DNA of 64,000 bases, taken from positions 59,444-123,443 of the forward strand of contig DASQDI010000119.1 of assembly GCA_035634255.1 (NCBI GenBank), read 5' to 3'. Source of the DNA: DATLMR01 sp035634255 (GTDB taxonomy: Bacteria; Acidobacteriota; Blastocatellia; UBA7656). How positions within the stretch are numbered: the stretch's first letter is position 1; every line of letters starts with the position of its first letter. Below are positions 35,140 through 43,784 of the stretch, one piece after another. The notes under the pieces were generated by a model, which worked only from the letters and a program-made list of their open reading frames with translations, did not search any database and was not told the DNA's origin. Position numbers and translations under genes: made by a program.

Positions 35140-36639
35140 ATGTCTGACAAAGTAAAGTTCCTCATGTCTTTCAGGGCCCGGCTGATGATGCTGCTGACAT
35201 CGTTCCTGCTGCTGACCATCGCCTTCGTCCTGGTGCTGGACAACTGGGCGAGCAACCGCGCGGAGGCCGAGATCGCGGCGCGGAGCGGTCAGGTGCGGGA
35301 AGCGTTTACCACGAGCTTCGGGGACTTCGCGCAGGCGGTGAGGCTCGCCATCGAGGGCTTCGACCAGCGCGACTTCATGTATAACATGATCTCCCCCGAA
35401 GACATGCCCCCCACGGTCCAGCACATAATCGTAACCAAGGAGCACGGGGAGGTTGAAGACAGCACCCTGCCCGAACTGATCGGTAAATCCATCGACGTGC
35501 CGCAGCACGCGGCGGACGGCGCGAAGGTGAGCGACGGCGACCCGGTCGAGGGTGAGATCGAGATACACGGCAAGAACATAAAGACCTACCACATACCCAC
35601 CGAGACTCTTGAGGGCCTTAGGTGGGTCATCGTCGTGATGAAGCAGGAGGCCATCATCAACCAGATCGAGACGGCGCAGAGGGCGCTCGCCGACAAGAAC
35701 AAGGAGCTGTCCGACTACCGCATCGCCGCGACCACGGGGCTGCTGACCCTCGCGCTCGCCATCGCCGTGGTGATCGGGTGGCGGTTCACGCGGCCGATCA
35801 AGGAACTCGCGGGCGCCGCCCGTAGGGTCGCCGCCGGCGACCTCGACTTTCAGGTGAAGGCCGACAGGCCCGACGAGGTCGGGCAGCTCGCCGCCACCTT
35901 CAACGAGATGATCACGCAGCTCAAGTCAAAACACCTGCTCGAAGAGAAGCTCAACCAGGCCGAGCGCGCGGCCGTCATCGGGAGGCTCACGCAGGCCGTC
36001 GCGCACGAGATCAGAAACCCCCTCAACGTCATCAACCTCTCCATCGATCACGCGAGCACCCGCTACGCGCCGGAAGACGAGGCGAGGCGCAAGCAGTTCA
36101 CCCGCCTGCTCTCTTCCATCAAGGACGAGATCGCGCGGCTCAACCGGATGGTGAGCGACGTGCTTAATTTCGGCAGGCCCGCCCGCATGGCCGTGGAGAC
36201 GGTGGACCTGAACCAGCTCGTGGGCGAGACCATGTCGCTCGTGCGCGCCCAGGCCGACGAGCAGGGCGTCGAGGTCAGCTTCGAGAACGACTCGGAGCCG
36301 GTGAGGGTCCAGGGCGACCAGGAGCGCCTCAAGTCCTGCGTCTCCAACATCGCCATCAACGCGCTTCAGGCGATGCCGGGCGGCGGGCACCTGTCGGCGC
36401 GGGTCGTCAAGAACAACGGCTACGTCGAGGTGAGCATCTCCGACACGGGGGTGGGCATCCCCGAAGAGGCTTTGCCCAAAATATTTGACGCTTACTATTC
36501 GACCAAGCAGACCGGGTTCGGCCTCGGGCTCGCCGTCACGAAGAAGATAATCGAGGAGCACCAGGGCTCGATAGACGTGAAGAGCGAGATCGATGGCGGG
36601 ACGACTTTCACCCTGAGGCTCCCGGCGGTGAACGCATGA
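35140..36639 (+). CDS. Sensor histidine kinase with HAMP domain
   Basis: This 499-residue kinase has two membrane helices (about 12-32 and 190-212) enclosing a 155-residue sensor region, a HAMP domain after the second helix (TRPIKELAGAARRVAAGDLD), a HisKA domain with His in AVAHEIRNPLNVI, and an ATPase domain with N box (NIAINALQAMPGGG), G1 (DTGVGIPEE), F box (FDAYYSTK) and G2 (GFGLGLAV). It should phosphorylate the response regulator encoded 49 bases downstream. The signal is unknown. The overall layout resembles ZraS/AtoS-type kinases that pair with sigma-54 regulators. Confidence 0.93.
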   Translation: MSDKVKFLMSFRARLMMLLTSFLLLTIAFVLVLDNWASNRAEAEIAARSGQVREAFTTSFGDFAQAVRLAIEGFDQRDFMYNMISPEDMPPTVQHIIVTKEHGEVEDSTLPELIGKSIDVPQHAADGAKVSDGDPVEGEIEIHGKNIKTYHIPTETLEGLRWVIVVMKQEAIINQIETAQRALADKNKELSDYRIAATTGLLTLALAIAVVIGWRFTRPIKELAGAARRVAAGDLDFQVKADRPDEVGQLAATFNEMITQLKSKHLLEEKLNQAERAAVIGRLTQAVAHEIRNPLNVINLSIDHASTRYAPEDEARRKQFTRLLSSIKDEIARLNRMVSDVLNFGRPARMAVETVDLNQLVGETMSLVRAQADEQGVEVSFENDSEPVRVQGDQERLKSCVSNIAINALQAMPGGGHLSARVVKNNGYVEVSISDTGVGIPEEALPKIFDAYYSTKQTGFGLGLAVTKKIIEEHQGSIDVKSEIDGGTTFTLRLPAVNA

Positions 36640-36688
36640 ACGTTTTCGCGCGTCTCAGTTAAAGAAAACCGAAATGGGGAGATTACGC

Positions 36689-38020
36689 ATGGCGAGGAAC
36701 AAAGTGCTGGTAGTGGACGACGAGAAGAACCAGAGGGAGATTTACAGGCTGGTCCTGGAGGACGACGGGTACGACGTGACGACGGCGCAGAGCGGGGAGC
36801 AGGCGCTCCGGCTGGCGCGCGAGACGGACTTCGACCTCGTGCTTACCGACTACCAGATGACGGGCATGAACGGCGTGGAGCTCCTGGGCGAGCTCCTGAA
36901 CCTGGACCCGTCGATCATCGTCGTGATGATGACCGCGCACGGGTCGGTCGAGTCCGTGAAGGGCGCTCTGAGAGGCGGGGTCTACGACTACCTCGAAAAG
37001 CCGGTGGACCGGGAGCAGTTGTTGAAGGTCGTGCAGAACGCGCTCGGGCGTCTCCACCGGATCGACGACGAGATCATCGGCCAGTCCGAAGAGATGGAGC
37101 GCGTGAAGAAGATGATCCTGAAAGTCGCGGGGTCGACTTCGACCGTGCTCATACGCGGCGAGTCGGGCGTGGGGAAGGAGCGCGTGTCGCGCGCGATCCA
37201 TAAGGCGAGCCCGAGGGCCGGCGAAATATTTCAGGCGGTCAACTGCGCGGCCATCAACGAGAACCTGATCGAGTCCGAACTGTTCGGGCACGAGAAGGGC
37301 TCGTTCACCGGCGCTCACACCATGAAGAAAGGGCAGTTCGAGATAGCCGATCACGGCACCCTCTTCCTCGACGAGATAGGCGACCTCAACGTCTCCATGC
37401 AGGCGAAGCTGCTCCGCGCGCTTCAGGAGAAAGAGGTCATGCGGGTCGGGGGCACGAAGCCGATCAAGGTGGACGTTCGCGTGATCGCCGCGACGAACCG
37501 CGACCTCGAGGCCATGGTCAAGGAGGAGCGGTTTCGCGAAGACCTCTATTACCGCCTGAACATAATCCCGATAGTCATCCCCCCGCTCAGGAACCGCCGC
37601 GACGACATCCCGCCCCTGGTCGATTTCTTCGTCGCGAAGCACAGCCTCGGGTCGCACAGGGTCATCCGCGGGCTGACGGCCTCCGCGCGCAACCTGATCA
37701 TGAATTACTCGTGGCCGGGGAACGTCCGGCAGCTGGAGTCGGCCATCGAGCGCGCGATCCTGCTGTGCGAGGGTGATGAGATCGACGCGGAAGATTTGCC
37801 GGTGGAGATAAGGCAGGAGGGCTCGCCCGCGGCAGCCTTCAATTTCAAGCTGCCGCCTGAGGGAATATCCTTCGAAGACCTGGAGCGGTCTTTGATAATT
37901 CAGGCGATGGAGCAGACCGGGTGGAACATAACGCGGGCGGCCAAATTGCTCGGGCTCTCCTTCCGAACGCTCCAATACCGTCTGGAGAAGTTCAGCCTGA
38001 AAAAGCCGGGCAAGGATTGA
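36689..38020 (+). CDS. Sigma-54-dependent response regulator (NtrC family)
   Basis: This 443-residue protein has a receiver domain (phosphorylated Asp in LVLTDYQMTGMNG, Thr in MMTAHGS, Lys in YLEKPVD), an AAA+ domain with Walker A (GESGVGKERVSRA), the sigma-54 contact loop GSFTGA, Walker B (GTLFLDEIGDL), and a C-terminal Fis-type helix-turn-helix (GWNITRAAKLLGLSFRTLQY). The start is ATG at 36689 because GGGGAG is 6 bases upstream; an in-frame ATG at 36674 includes that site. It forms a two-component system with the kinase gene upstream. Targets would have -24/-12 promoters. Confidence 0.94.
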   Translation: MARNKVLVVDDEKNQREIYRLVLEDDGYDVTTAQSGEQALRLARETDFDLVLTDYQMTGMNGVELLGELLNLDPSIIVVMMTAHGSVESVKGALRGGVYDYLEKPVDREQLLKVVQNALGRLHRIDDEIIGQSEEMERVKKMILKVAGSTSTVLIRGESGVGKERVSRAIHKASPRAGEIFQAVNCAAINENLIESELFGHEKGSFTGAHTMKKGQFEIADHGTLFLDEIGDLNVSMQAKLLRALQEKEVMRVGGTKPIKVDVRVIAATNRDLEAMVKEERFREDLYYRLNIIPIVIPPLRNRRDDIPPLVDFFVAKHSLGSHRVIRGLTASARNLIMNYSWPGNVRQLESAIERAILLCEGDEIDAEDLPVEIRQEGSPAAAFNFKLPPEGISFEDLERSLIIQAMEQTGWNITRAAKLLGLSFRTLQYRLEKFSLKKPGKD

Positions 38021-38086
38021 CCCCATCCGCGCGAAGGCCGTCTTCGACAGGTGCCCGGTGCCAGCGGTTTCCGCGAGCGGGCGAAT

Positions 38087-38344
38087 CTATTTGACGAGGG
38101 AGAGGTTCCCTTTGTACTCGACCACGACGGACACGAGGGGTTCGGCGGCAAACTGCCGGTCGGCGGCCGTGCTCGTCTCGACCCTGCGCGGCGCGAACGA
38201 ATTCCAGAGGGAGACCTCGTTATAAAGGTCAGATGCCGGGCGCTCGGCTCCGCATTCGTAGCAGACCTGCACCAGCTTGTTGTCGGAAGCCCTGTGAGGC
38301 GTGCCCCAGTAGTGTTTGCGTAGTATGCGGCAGAAAATTGACAT
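38087..38344 (-). CDS. Small CxxC protein of unknown function
   Basis: This 85-residue protein starts at an ATG with AAGAGG 8 bases upstream. It contains Cys5 near the N terminus and the pair VCYECGAERPA, so it may bind zinc or form a disulfide, though a full four-Cys site is not visible. The central part (RKHYWGTPHRASDNK) is rich in aromatic and basic residues. The frame extends upstream to 38521, but that part has an A/T-rich, non-coding third-base pattern. It lies downstream of mobA on the same strand. No known function. Confidence 0.55.
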   Translation of the reverse strand: MSIFCRILRKHYWGTPHRASDNKLVQVCYECGAERPASDLYNEVSLWNSFAPRRVETSTAADRQFAAEPLVSVVVEYKGNLSLVK

Positions 38345-38507
38345 AACCTTACCTCTTGAAATGTTGGCCCGCGAGTATTCGGCCCACACCCATTCGGGCG
38401 TTTTTAAATTAAGACCGGCTTTAATTCCGTTCGCTTTGACCTTGGTTGTGGGAGCCGAAACCTGAGGTACCGCGCCAAATCGCGACAAGTATATGCACCA
38501 TGCGTAA

Positions 38508-39122
38508 TTAGCGCAATACATTTTTTGCGGGAGGGGCCAGGCCGAGCGCCTTCCCGTACTCTTCCGGCGTGTTGACGTTTTCGAAAAAGAGGGCCGAGCC
38601 CGGCAGGTGTTCGATCTCTTCGAAGGGGACGAAGCGGGTCCGCACCCGCCCGAAGAGCAGGCGGACCTTTCGGTCTCCGCGCTCGATCATCTCCTCAATC
38701 GGCGCGAGCGCGGAGGTCGAATAGACGGCGCACAGGGGCTCTAGTCTTGAGTCTCTGCCGACAGGCACTACGGCCTCGTACCCGTCATTCGGGTCGCTCA
38801 GCCCGATGATGAAAGAGAGCAGGCCGGCCGACACGAAAGGAAGGTCACAACCGAGAAGGACCGCGTGAGACGTTTTGGAATGGGCGAGCGCGGTGCGAAC
38901 GGCCTCTATCGGCCCGAGGCCCGGATTCTTATCTCTGATGACCGGAAGGCCGAGCTTGAGGTACTCGTCGCCGTTCGCGATGATCGACACGCTTTCGCTG
39001 ACCGCTCGGAGCGCGTCGATGGCCCGCTCGATCATCGGCCGCCCCCCGATAGGGAGCCACGCCTTGTCCCGGCCCATGCGCGAGCTGAGGCCCCCGGCTG
39101 TTACGAACCCTGTGACCCTCAT
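38508..39122 (-). CDS. mobA: Molybdenum cofactor guanylyltransferase
   Basis: This 204-residue protein transfers GMP from GTP to molybdopterin cofactor. The nucleotide-binding motif TAGGLSSRMGRDKAWLPIGG near the N terminus and the acidic metal site in LLGCDLPFVS are typical. The start is ATG at 39122 (MRVTGFV); an in-frame TTG three codons upstream is the alternative. No other molybdenum-cofactor gene is in the window. It is divergent from pyrE with about 110 bases between. Confidence 0.93.
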   Translation of the reverse strand: MRVTGFVTAGGLSSRMGRDKAWLPIGGRPMIERAIDALRAVSESVSIIANGDEYLKLGLPVIRDKNPGLGPIEAVRTALAHSKTSHAVLLGCDLPFVSAGLLSFIIGLSDPNDGYEAVVPVGRDSRLEPLCAVYSTSALAPIEEMIERGDRKVRLLFGRVRTRFVPFEEIEHLPGSALFFENVNTPEEYGKALGLAPPAKNVLR

Positions 39123-39229
39123 AAGACCCAAGTATAGCAGCAGGCTGAATCACGGGTCGCTTTCGTGTTAGTATCATCAGCTTGATGGCCTCGGGCTTGG
39201 GCCGACGACAAAAAACAGGGCGAGAATAG

Positions 39230-39829
39230 ATGGACTCAAAAGACGGAAGCGCGGTCGAGATCGACCAGCAATTACTGACCCTCTTTCAGAGGACGGGGGC
39301 CTTGCTCGAAGGCCACTTCCTGCTGACCTCCGGGCTCCACAGCCCGCGCTACCTCCAGTGCGCTCTGGTGCTCCAATATCCTGAGCACGCGGAGTACGCG
39401 GGGAGGGCCATCGCCTCGCACTTTTCCGGCGAGCGGGTCGACGCGGTGGTCGCGCCTGCAATCGGGGGCATCGTCATCGGGCACGAGACGGCGAGGGCCC
39501 TGGGCGCGCGGGCGCTGTTCACGGAGCGCGAGGGGGGCGTGATGACCCTGCGCAGGGGGTTCACTCTGAGCCCCGGAGAGAAGGTGCTCGTGGTCGAAGA
39601 TGTCGTGACCACGGGCGGCTCGACGCGCGAGACTGTGGAGGCGGTACGGCGGGCGGGCGGCGAAGTGATCGGGGCCGGGTCGGTGGTAGACCGCAGCAGC
39701 GGCGCGGCGGACGTGGGGGTCACGCGGGTCGCTCTGCTCACGCTCGACGTGCCGGCTTACGACCCTTCGGACTGCCCCCTTTGCGGGCAGGGCCTCGGGG
39801 TGGTCAAGCCGGGCAGCCGCAAGCCGTGA
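39230..39829 (+). CDS. pyrE: Orotate phosphoribosyltransferase
   Basis: This 199-residue enzyme makes orotidine 5'-phosphate from orotate and PRPP in pyrimidine synthesis. The PRPP-binding motif VLVVEDVVTTGGSTRE and the N-terminal ALLEGHFLLTSGLHSP are diagnostic. A Cys pair at the C terminus (DCPLCGQGLG) could bind a metal and is found in some bacterial forms of the family. The stop TGA is 14 bases before the truA ATG and overlaps a GTG in the truA frame, so the two genes are coupled. Confidence 0.95.
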   Translation: MDSKDGSAVEIDQQLLTLFQRTGALLEGHFLLTSGLHSPRYLQCALVLQYPEHAEYAGRAIASHFSGERVDAVVAPAIGGIVIGHETARALGARALFTEREGGVMTLRRGFTLSPGEKVLVVEDVVTTGGSTRETVEAVRRAGGEVIGAGSVVDRSSGAADVGVTRVALLTLDVPAYDPSDCPLCGQGLGVVKPGSRKP

Positions 39830-39843
39830 CCGAGCGGCCCGCG

Positions 39844-40578
39844 ATGCAAAACGTCAAAGCGACGATTCAATACGACGGGACCGCCTATCACGGGTGGCAG
39901 ATGCAGGCCAACGCTCGCTCGATTCAGGGCGAGCTGACGCGCGTCGTCTCGCTGCTCGATCAAAGGCCCGCGACGATTCACGGGGCGGGGCGCACGGACG
40001 CAGGAGTTCACGCAGAGGGGCAGGTGGCGAGCTTCCTGCTCCGACGGCCCTTCGAGCCGTCACGCCTGCGCGACGCGATAAACGCTAACCTTGATCGCGA
40101 CATAAGGGTCCTCGACGTCGAGTTCATGCCCGACTCTTTCAACGCGAGGCATTCGGCGAGAGAGAAGACTTACCTTTACCGGATCTGGACCGGGGACGTG
40201 GTGTCGCCTTTCCTCTACCGCTACTGCCACCACCACCGCGGCCCGCTCGACTTCGAAGCGATGCGTGAGGCCGCTTCATTCCTTCCGGGCAGGCATGACT
40301 TCACGGCCTTTACGGTGCTCAACTCCGAGTTCGATCATCACGTGCGAAACCTGAGGCGCCTCGATATGAGGCTCGAAGGCGAGCTTCTTTCGATCAATTT
40401 CACCGCCGACGCCTTCCTGAGGTACATGGTTAGGGCCATCGCCGGGACGCTCATCGACGTAGGGCGGGGCAGGATTTCGGCGCGGCATATGAAGGAGATA
40501 CTGGAAGGCCGAGAGCGGTCGCGGGCGGGGGCCACCGCTCCTGCCTCAGGGTTGACTTTGATGCGCGTGGGCTATTAA
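39844..40578 (+). CDS. truA: tRNA pseudouridine synthase A
   Basis: This 244-residue enzyme converts uridines 38-40 of the tRNA anticodon stem to pseudouridine. The catalytic Asp is in GAGRTDAGVHA, and the N terminus IQYDGTAYHGWQ and the segment YLYRIW are family signatures. The start is ATG at 39844; an in-frame GTG at 39826 that overlaps the pyrE stop as GTGA is a real alternative and would add six residues. It probably shares the pyrE transcript. Confidence 0.95.
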   Translation: MQNVKATIQYDGTAYHGWQMQANARSIQGELTRVVSLLDQRPATIHGAGRTDAGVHAEGQVASFLLRRPFEPSRLRDAINANLDRDIRVLDVEFMPDSFNARHSAREKTYLYRIWTGDVVSPFLYRYCHHHRGPLDFEAMREAASFLPGRHDFTAFTVLNSEFDHHVRNLRRLDMRLEGELLSINFTADAFLRYMVRAIAGTLIDVGRGRISARHMKEILEGRERSRAGATAPASGLTLMRVGY

Positions 40579-40641
40579 AGTGACGGGGGAAAAGGGCAGG
40601 AATCGGTTACCACTCGCCTGTCACAGTGACCTGAGAGAATA

Positions 40642-41460
40642 ATGATCAATAACATACTCAGCAAGTTCGAGAGCGTCATAGAGAGCGGTTCGAGGGACGA
40701 GTTCCTACTCAGGCAAATAGACTTAAACAGGCTGCCATCTCACATAGCTATAATCATGGACGGCAATGGCCGCTGGGCCGCGCGACGCAACCAGCCGCGC
40801 GTCGCGGGCCACCGCGCGGGCGCGGAATCGGTCCGCGCGACGGTCGAGACATCGGCCCGTCTCGGCATCTCCTACCTCACGCTTTATGCGTTCTCGACCG
40901 AGAACTGGAAGCGGCCCCGCCTTGAAGTCGAGGCGCTTATGGGCCTGCTGAGAGAGTTCCTCCGCAAGGAGATCCGCGGCCTCAAAGAGAACAATATCCG
41001 CTTTCAAACGATTGGGCGGGAGGAGGGCCTTGAGTCCGCCGTGAGGCGGGAGATAGACCGCGCGCGCCGAGAGACCGACCAGAACACCGGCACGGTCCTG
41101 TCGGTCGCCCTCAACTACAGCGGGCGCTCGGAGCTGGTCGAAGCCTGCCGCCGCCTGCTGGCCGAAGCCGCCGCGATGAAGCGCGACCCTTCCGAGATCA
41201 CCGAGTTCGACGTCGAGCGCCACCTGTTCACCTCCGGCCTGCCCGACCCGGACCTGCTCATCCGCACCAGCGGAGAGATGCGGGTGTCGAATTTCCTGCT
41301 CTGGCAGATCGCCTACAGTGAAATCTACGTGACCGAAACTCTCTGGCCCGACTTCCGGCGCGCGGACCTGTTTCAGGCCATCGCCGAGTTTCAAAAGCGC
41401 GAGCGGCGCTTCGGCGGGGTCAAGCCGGCCGAGCCGATGGTCGCCGCTAGTATGAAGTGA
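40642..41460 (+). CDS. uppS: Isoprenyl (undecaprenyl) diphosphate synthase
   Basis: This 272-residue cis-prenyltransferase makes the polyprenyl diphosphate carrier for cell wall and exopolysaccharide synthesis. The substrate motif HIAIIMDGNGRWAARR contains the catalytic Asp, GHRAGAESVR follows, and AFSTENWKRP and LLIRTSGEMRVSNFLLWQ are further signatures. An N-terminal extension of about 30 residues precedes the domain. It is followed by cdsA, but palindromic repeat copy E lies between the two, which may reduce read-through. Confidence 0.95.
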   Translation: MINNILSKFESVIESGSRDEFLLRQIDLNRLPSHIAIIMDGNGRWAARRNQPRVAGHRAGAESVRATVETSARLGISYLTLYAFSTENWKRPRLEVEALMGLLREFLRKEIRGLKENNIRFQTIGREEGLESAVRREIDRARRETDQNTGTVLSVALNYSGRSELVEACRRLLAEAAAMKRDPSEITEFDVERHLFTSGLPDPDLLIRTSGEMRVSNFLLWQIAYSEIYVTETLWPDFRRADLFQAIAEFQKRERRFGGVKPAEPMVAASMK

Positions 41461-41590
41461 GTCGGGGGTCAGTGGCCGGGGCCGGGATTCAGGAGTCAGG
41501 GTTCAGGGTAGGAGAGGGATTCTATAAAGAGAGTCTCTTATCATCCCTGACTCCCGGCCCCTGAACACTGACCCCTGATTCCTGACGCCT
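41461..41590 (+). repeat. Palindromic intergenic repeat, copy E
   Basis: This copy fills the whole gap from the uppS stop to the cdsA start codon. The core GGGATTCTATAAAGAGAG with TCTCTTATCATCCC (41516-41547) matches copy B. The right arm ends CCTGACGCCT directly before the ATG, the exact inverse of the AGGCGTCAGG seen at the left ends of copies A and F. Confidence 0.88.
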
Positions 41591-42412
41591 ATGAAAAGAA
41601 TTCTGACCGCCGCCCTCGCCCTGCCGGTCCTGCTTTACACCGTCTGGAGCGAGGTCCCTTATTTTTTCGTCGCCCTCGCGACAGTCGCCGTCTTCCTCGC
41701 GCTTCGGGAGTTTTACAAGCTCGCCTGGAAAGTCGAGTGCCGCGCCGACCCCATCGTCGGGCACCCGGCCGCCCTGCTCGTGGTGCTCTGCTTCGTCTTA
41801 AACCGCCCCGTTTATATACCGGCCATCCTTTCGGCGCTCGCCATCGCCGCGCTCGCGCTCGCCCTGTCGCGGCCTGAAAAGATGGACCGCTCGCTCGCGT
41901 CGGTCTCCGCGACGGTCTTCGGAGTCGTTTACGTCGCGCTGCTCGCGGGCTACCTGATCGGGGTCCGAATGATTCAGGACGCGCCGGGGACTTCGAGGCT
42001 CGGCCCGAAGCTTCTCACGATGTTCTTCGCCCTCGTGATGATGACCGACACCGGGGCTTACTACGCCGGCCGCACGTTCGGACGCCATAAGCTCGCCCCT
42101 CGGATCAGCCCCGGCAAGACCATCGAAGGCTCCGCCGGAGGCTTCCTCGCCGCGATGATCACCGGCCCCCTCTGCAAATTTATTTTCTTCCCCGAGATAC
42201 CCATCGTCCACGCGGCCGCGCTCGGAGCCCTCATCGGAATTCTGGGGCAGGTCGGGGACCTCGCGGAGTCGATGCTGAAGCGTGGCGCGGGCGTGAAGGA
42301 TTCGGGGAACCTCCTGCCCGGCCACGGAGGCATGCTGGACCGCGTCGACAGCATTCTCTTCTGCGCGCCGGTCGTCTACTATTACTCGTGGTTCTTCCTG
42401 ACGGGAGCCTGA
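41591..42412 (+). CDS. cdsA: Phosphatidate cytidylyltransferase
   Basis: This 273-residue membrane enzyme makes CDP-diacylglycerol from CTP and phosphatidate, supplying PgsA (encoded at 59445-60218) and other phospholipid enzymes. About seven hydrophobic segments precede the family signature near the C terminus, SMLKRGAGVKDSGNLLPGHG followed by GMLDRVDS. The start codon directly follows the palindromic repeat, and no ribosome binding site is visible other than the repeat arm. Its TGA overlaps the next ATG as TGATG. Confidence 0.95.
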   Translation: MKRILTAALALPVLLYTVWSEVPYFFVALATVAVFLALREFYKLAWKVECRADPIVGHPAALLVVLCFVLNRPVYIPAILSALAIAALALALSRPEKMDRSLASVSATVFGVVYVALLAGYLIGVRMIQDAPGTSRLGPKLLTMFFALVMMTDTGAYYAGRTFGRHKLAPRISPGKTIEGSAGGFLAAMITGPLCKFIFFPEIPIVHAAALGALIGILGQVGDLAESMLKRGAGVKDSGNLLPGHGGMLDRVDSILFCAPVVYYYSWFFLTGA

Positions 42413-43713
42413 TGGCGGACGCCGTGGGAGCCGCGACCCGCTTCGTGGGTGCCCCGAGCGGGTCCCCGGTCCGCGACCCTACAGGCACATCCATGAAAAA
42501 CCGGTCATTCAAACTCCGGGTCGTTGCGGTGGTCGCCCTCGCCGCCCTCGGCGGGTTCTATTACGCGAGCCGGTCGAGCGCGGACGCGCAGGTCTACGGC
42601 AACGACTTCAACGTATATTATTTTGCCGCGAGGGAGGTCCTGTCCGGGCGCGACCCTTATCAAAGATCGCTCGGCGCGTGGACCCCTTACCTCTACCCGC
42701 CCCTGCTGGCTGAGGCGCTCGTCCCGCTCGCGCTCCTTCCGGTCCGCGCGGCCGCGTTCATCTGGTACCTGCTCAACCTTTCGTCCGTGATCGTGGCAGC
42801 CTCGCTTTGCTTGAAGCTCTCGGAGGCGGAGAGTGAGGGCGCGGGCCTATCTTCGACCGGGAGGGCCCTCATCCTGGTCGCCTCGGTCGCGGTCGTCGCG
42901 CGCTTCATCCTCGACAACTTTCAGCTCGGGCAGGTGAACCTCATCGTGACCGCGCTTTCGATAGCGCACGTTTATCTTTATTCCGGAGGCAGGAAGTTAA
43001 CGTCCGCTCTACTTCTCGCGCTCGCGGCTTCGTTCAAAATCACGCCTTTGATCCTGCTGCTCTATCACGCGGCGAGGGGCAGGCTGAAGTACGCGGCCGG
43101 GTGTTTCGCCCTCTTCGCGGTGATGACCGCCGCGAGCTTCCTGCCGTTCGGCCTGCTCGGCTCGTCGGCTTTCACGGATTTCGCGAACCGGACCCTGAGG
43201 AATGAGCAGGGCTTCAACCTCGCTTACCCCGGAAACCAGTCGACGCGCGGAGTCGTCGGCAGGGTTATGGGCGAGAGGGGGGAGCGGACGCGCACGCCTT
43301 CGAGCTTACCTTCTATTGCCGCTTCGGCACTCCTGCTCGCCGCCGCCATCTTCGCCGCGAGGCGCGCGCGTGCGGAGATGGCGGCGGCCGCCCCGTTCTT
43401 CTGCTGCCTCGTGCTGCTCTCCCCGCTCAGCTGGAAGGCGCACTTCGTCGCGCTCGTCCTGCCCGTGGCGTACCTCTCGGCGCAAGTCGCGAGCGGGACC
43501 GAAGTCCGCAGGATGCGGTTGATTCTCGGGGTTCTGGCGGCCGCTTTCGCTCTGTTCAATCTCACCAGCCCTTTGATCGCGGGCCGCCTGGCCGCGGAGC
43601 TGGCCGACGCGGCGTCTCTGGTCTGGGCGGGCGCTCTGCTCATTTTTTCCTGCTCGGTCGGCTCGGTCCTGAGCCCCGAGGCGAAGGCCGCGGGCGTCGG
43701 GCCGGAAGTGTGA
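42412..43713 (+). CDS. GT87-like (DUF2029) membrane mannosyltransferase
   Basis: This protein of up to 433 residues has about ten membrane helices. The first external loop holds NDFNVYYFAAREVLSGRDPY and YLYPPLLAEAL, the pattern of DUF2029/GT87 polyprenyl-phosphate-mannose-dependent transferases. It should add a mannose-type sugar to a lipid or glycan on the outer side of the inner membrane. The start at 42412 overlaps the cdsA stop (TGATG), but the first 27 residues are low in complexity, and ATG at 42493 (MKNRSFKLR), just before the first helix, is an equally good start. Confidence 0.78.
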   Translation: MADAVGAATRFVGAPSGSPVRDPTGTSMKNRSFKLRVVAVVALAALGGFYYASRSSADAQVYGNDFNVYYFAAREVLSGRDPYQRSLGAWTPYLYPPLLAEALVPLALLPVRAAAFIWYLLNLSSVIVAASLCLKLSEAESEGAGLSSTGRALILVASVAVVARFILDNFQLGQVNLIVTALSIAHVYLYSGGRKLTSALLLALAASFKITPLILLLYHAARGRLKYAAGCFALFAVMTAASFLPFGLLGSSAFTDFANRTLRNEQGFNLAYPGNQSTRGVVGRVMGERGERTRTPSSLPSIAASALLLAAAIFAARRARAEMAAAAPFFCCLVLLSPLSWKAHFVALVLPVAYLSAQVASGTEVRRMRLILGVLAAAFALFNLTSPLIAGRLAAELADAASLVWAGALLIFSCSVGSVLSPEAKAAGVGPEV

Positions 43714-43784
43714 GCGCGCTAATTTGGCAAGCGTTGCCGCGTTTGTTAATCTGATTCTCTGAACTGCATCGGAGATAGATCATT

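Noticed and set aside
36674..36688. Upstream ATG of the sigma-54 response regulator
   Set aside because: Its first codons contain the GGGGAG that fits as the ribosome binding site of the ATG at 36689, which gives the usual receiver-domain start.
38345..38521. Upstream extension of the small CxxC protein to 144 residues
   Set aside because: The extra 59 codons have an A/T-rich third-base pattern unlike coding sequence here, and a good ribosome binding site lies before the ATG at 38344.
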